A stretch of DNA of 13,716 bases from an uncultured Clostridia bacterium (GTDB lineage: Bacteria > Bacillota > Clostridia > Christensenellales > DTU072), in NCBI GenBank assembly GCA_934274515.1, contig CAKQTC010000021.1:1-13716 (forward strand), read 5' to 3'. The notes below the pieces were generated by a model. The model was not told the origin of the DNA. It made no database searches and saw nothing but the letters and a program-made list of their open reading frames with translations. Positions within the stretch are counted from its first letter, which is position 1. Every line of letters begins with the position of its first letter. The translations under genes and the position numbers were made by a program. This document shows positions 13,641 through 13,716 of the stretch, in pieces.

Positions 13641-13716
13641 GATAAGGTACAATAACTTGCGCAAATTGAAAATCGCATAAAAGAAGACATAGCTTGCAGG
13701 CTCTGGTAGAATGAAG

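Overview
This 13.7 kb window looks like an accessory locus from a Gram-positive, low-to-mid GC anaerobe, most likely class Clostridia. That placement is inference. It rests on strong AGGAGG-type ribosome binding sites, a lipoprotein transporter, a sigma-54 regulator with the domain order of RocR-type activators, and the style of the protein families. No ribosomal or other taxonomic marker is present.

Layout. Positions 1-1035 are degraded: a perfect 19-bp inverted repeat, a 25-nt piece matching the 3' end of a tRNA-Leu on the minus strand (a possible old integration scar), and a frameshifted remnant of a sorbitol-6-phosphate-dehydrogenase-like SDR gene. From 1036 there is a clean promoter and rpoN (sigma-54), followed by a PAS/AAA+/Fis-HTH enhancer-binding protein. 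The 307-bp gap after the activator holds a strong inverted repeat (terminator and/or activator site), a second imperfect palindrome, a 9-bp perfect palindrome and a near-consensus -24/-12 sigma-54 promoter. This promoter reads into a seven-gene collinear operon: guanidine-modifying-enzyme (GME) paralogue 1, a family-5 substrate-binding lipoprotein, two DppB/DppC-type permeases, two DppD/DppF-type ATPases, and GME paralogue 2. Three hairpins follow the operon. Then come a decayed IS256-family transposase fragment and an unrecognised coding-like scrap. The right end, about 12961-13640, is non-coding but highly structured: two consecutive promoter-to-terminator units that look like independently transcribed small RNAs, then one more nested hairpin.

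How it fits together. The locus is a self-contained sigma-54 module: sigma factor, dedicated activator, target promoter, and an operon that imports a peptide-like or guanidino compound and attacks it with two related Cys-His-Asp-Glu amidinohydrolase/amidinotransferase-type enzymes. The substrate cannot be read from sequence. Arginine-derived compounds (arginyl peptides, methylated arginine, other substituted guanidines) are the natural guess. Both enzymes lack the Asp usually found in the EG(G/A)D motif, so they may not be ordinary arginine deiminases. This locus and the two unassigned RNAs are the parts most worth following up.
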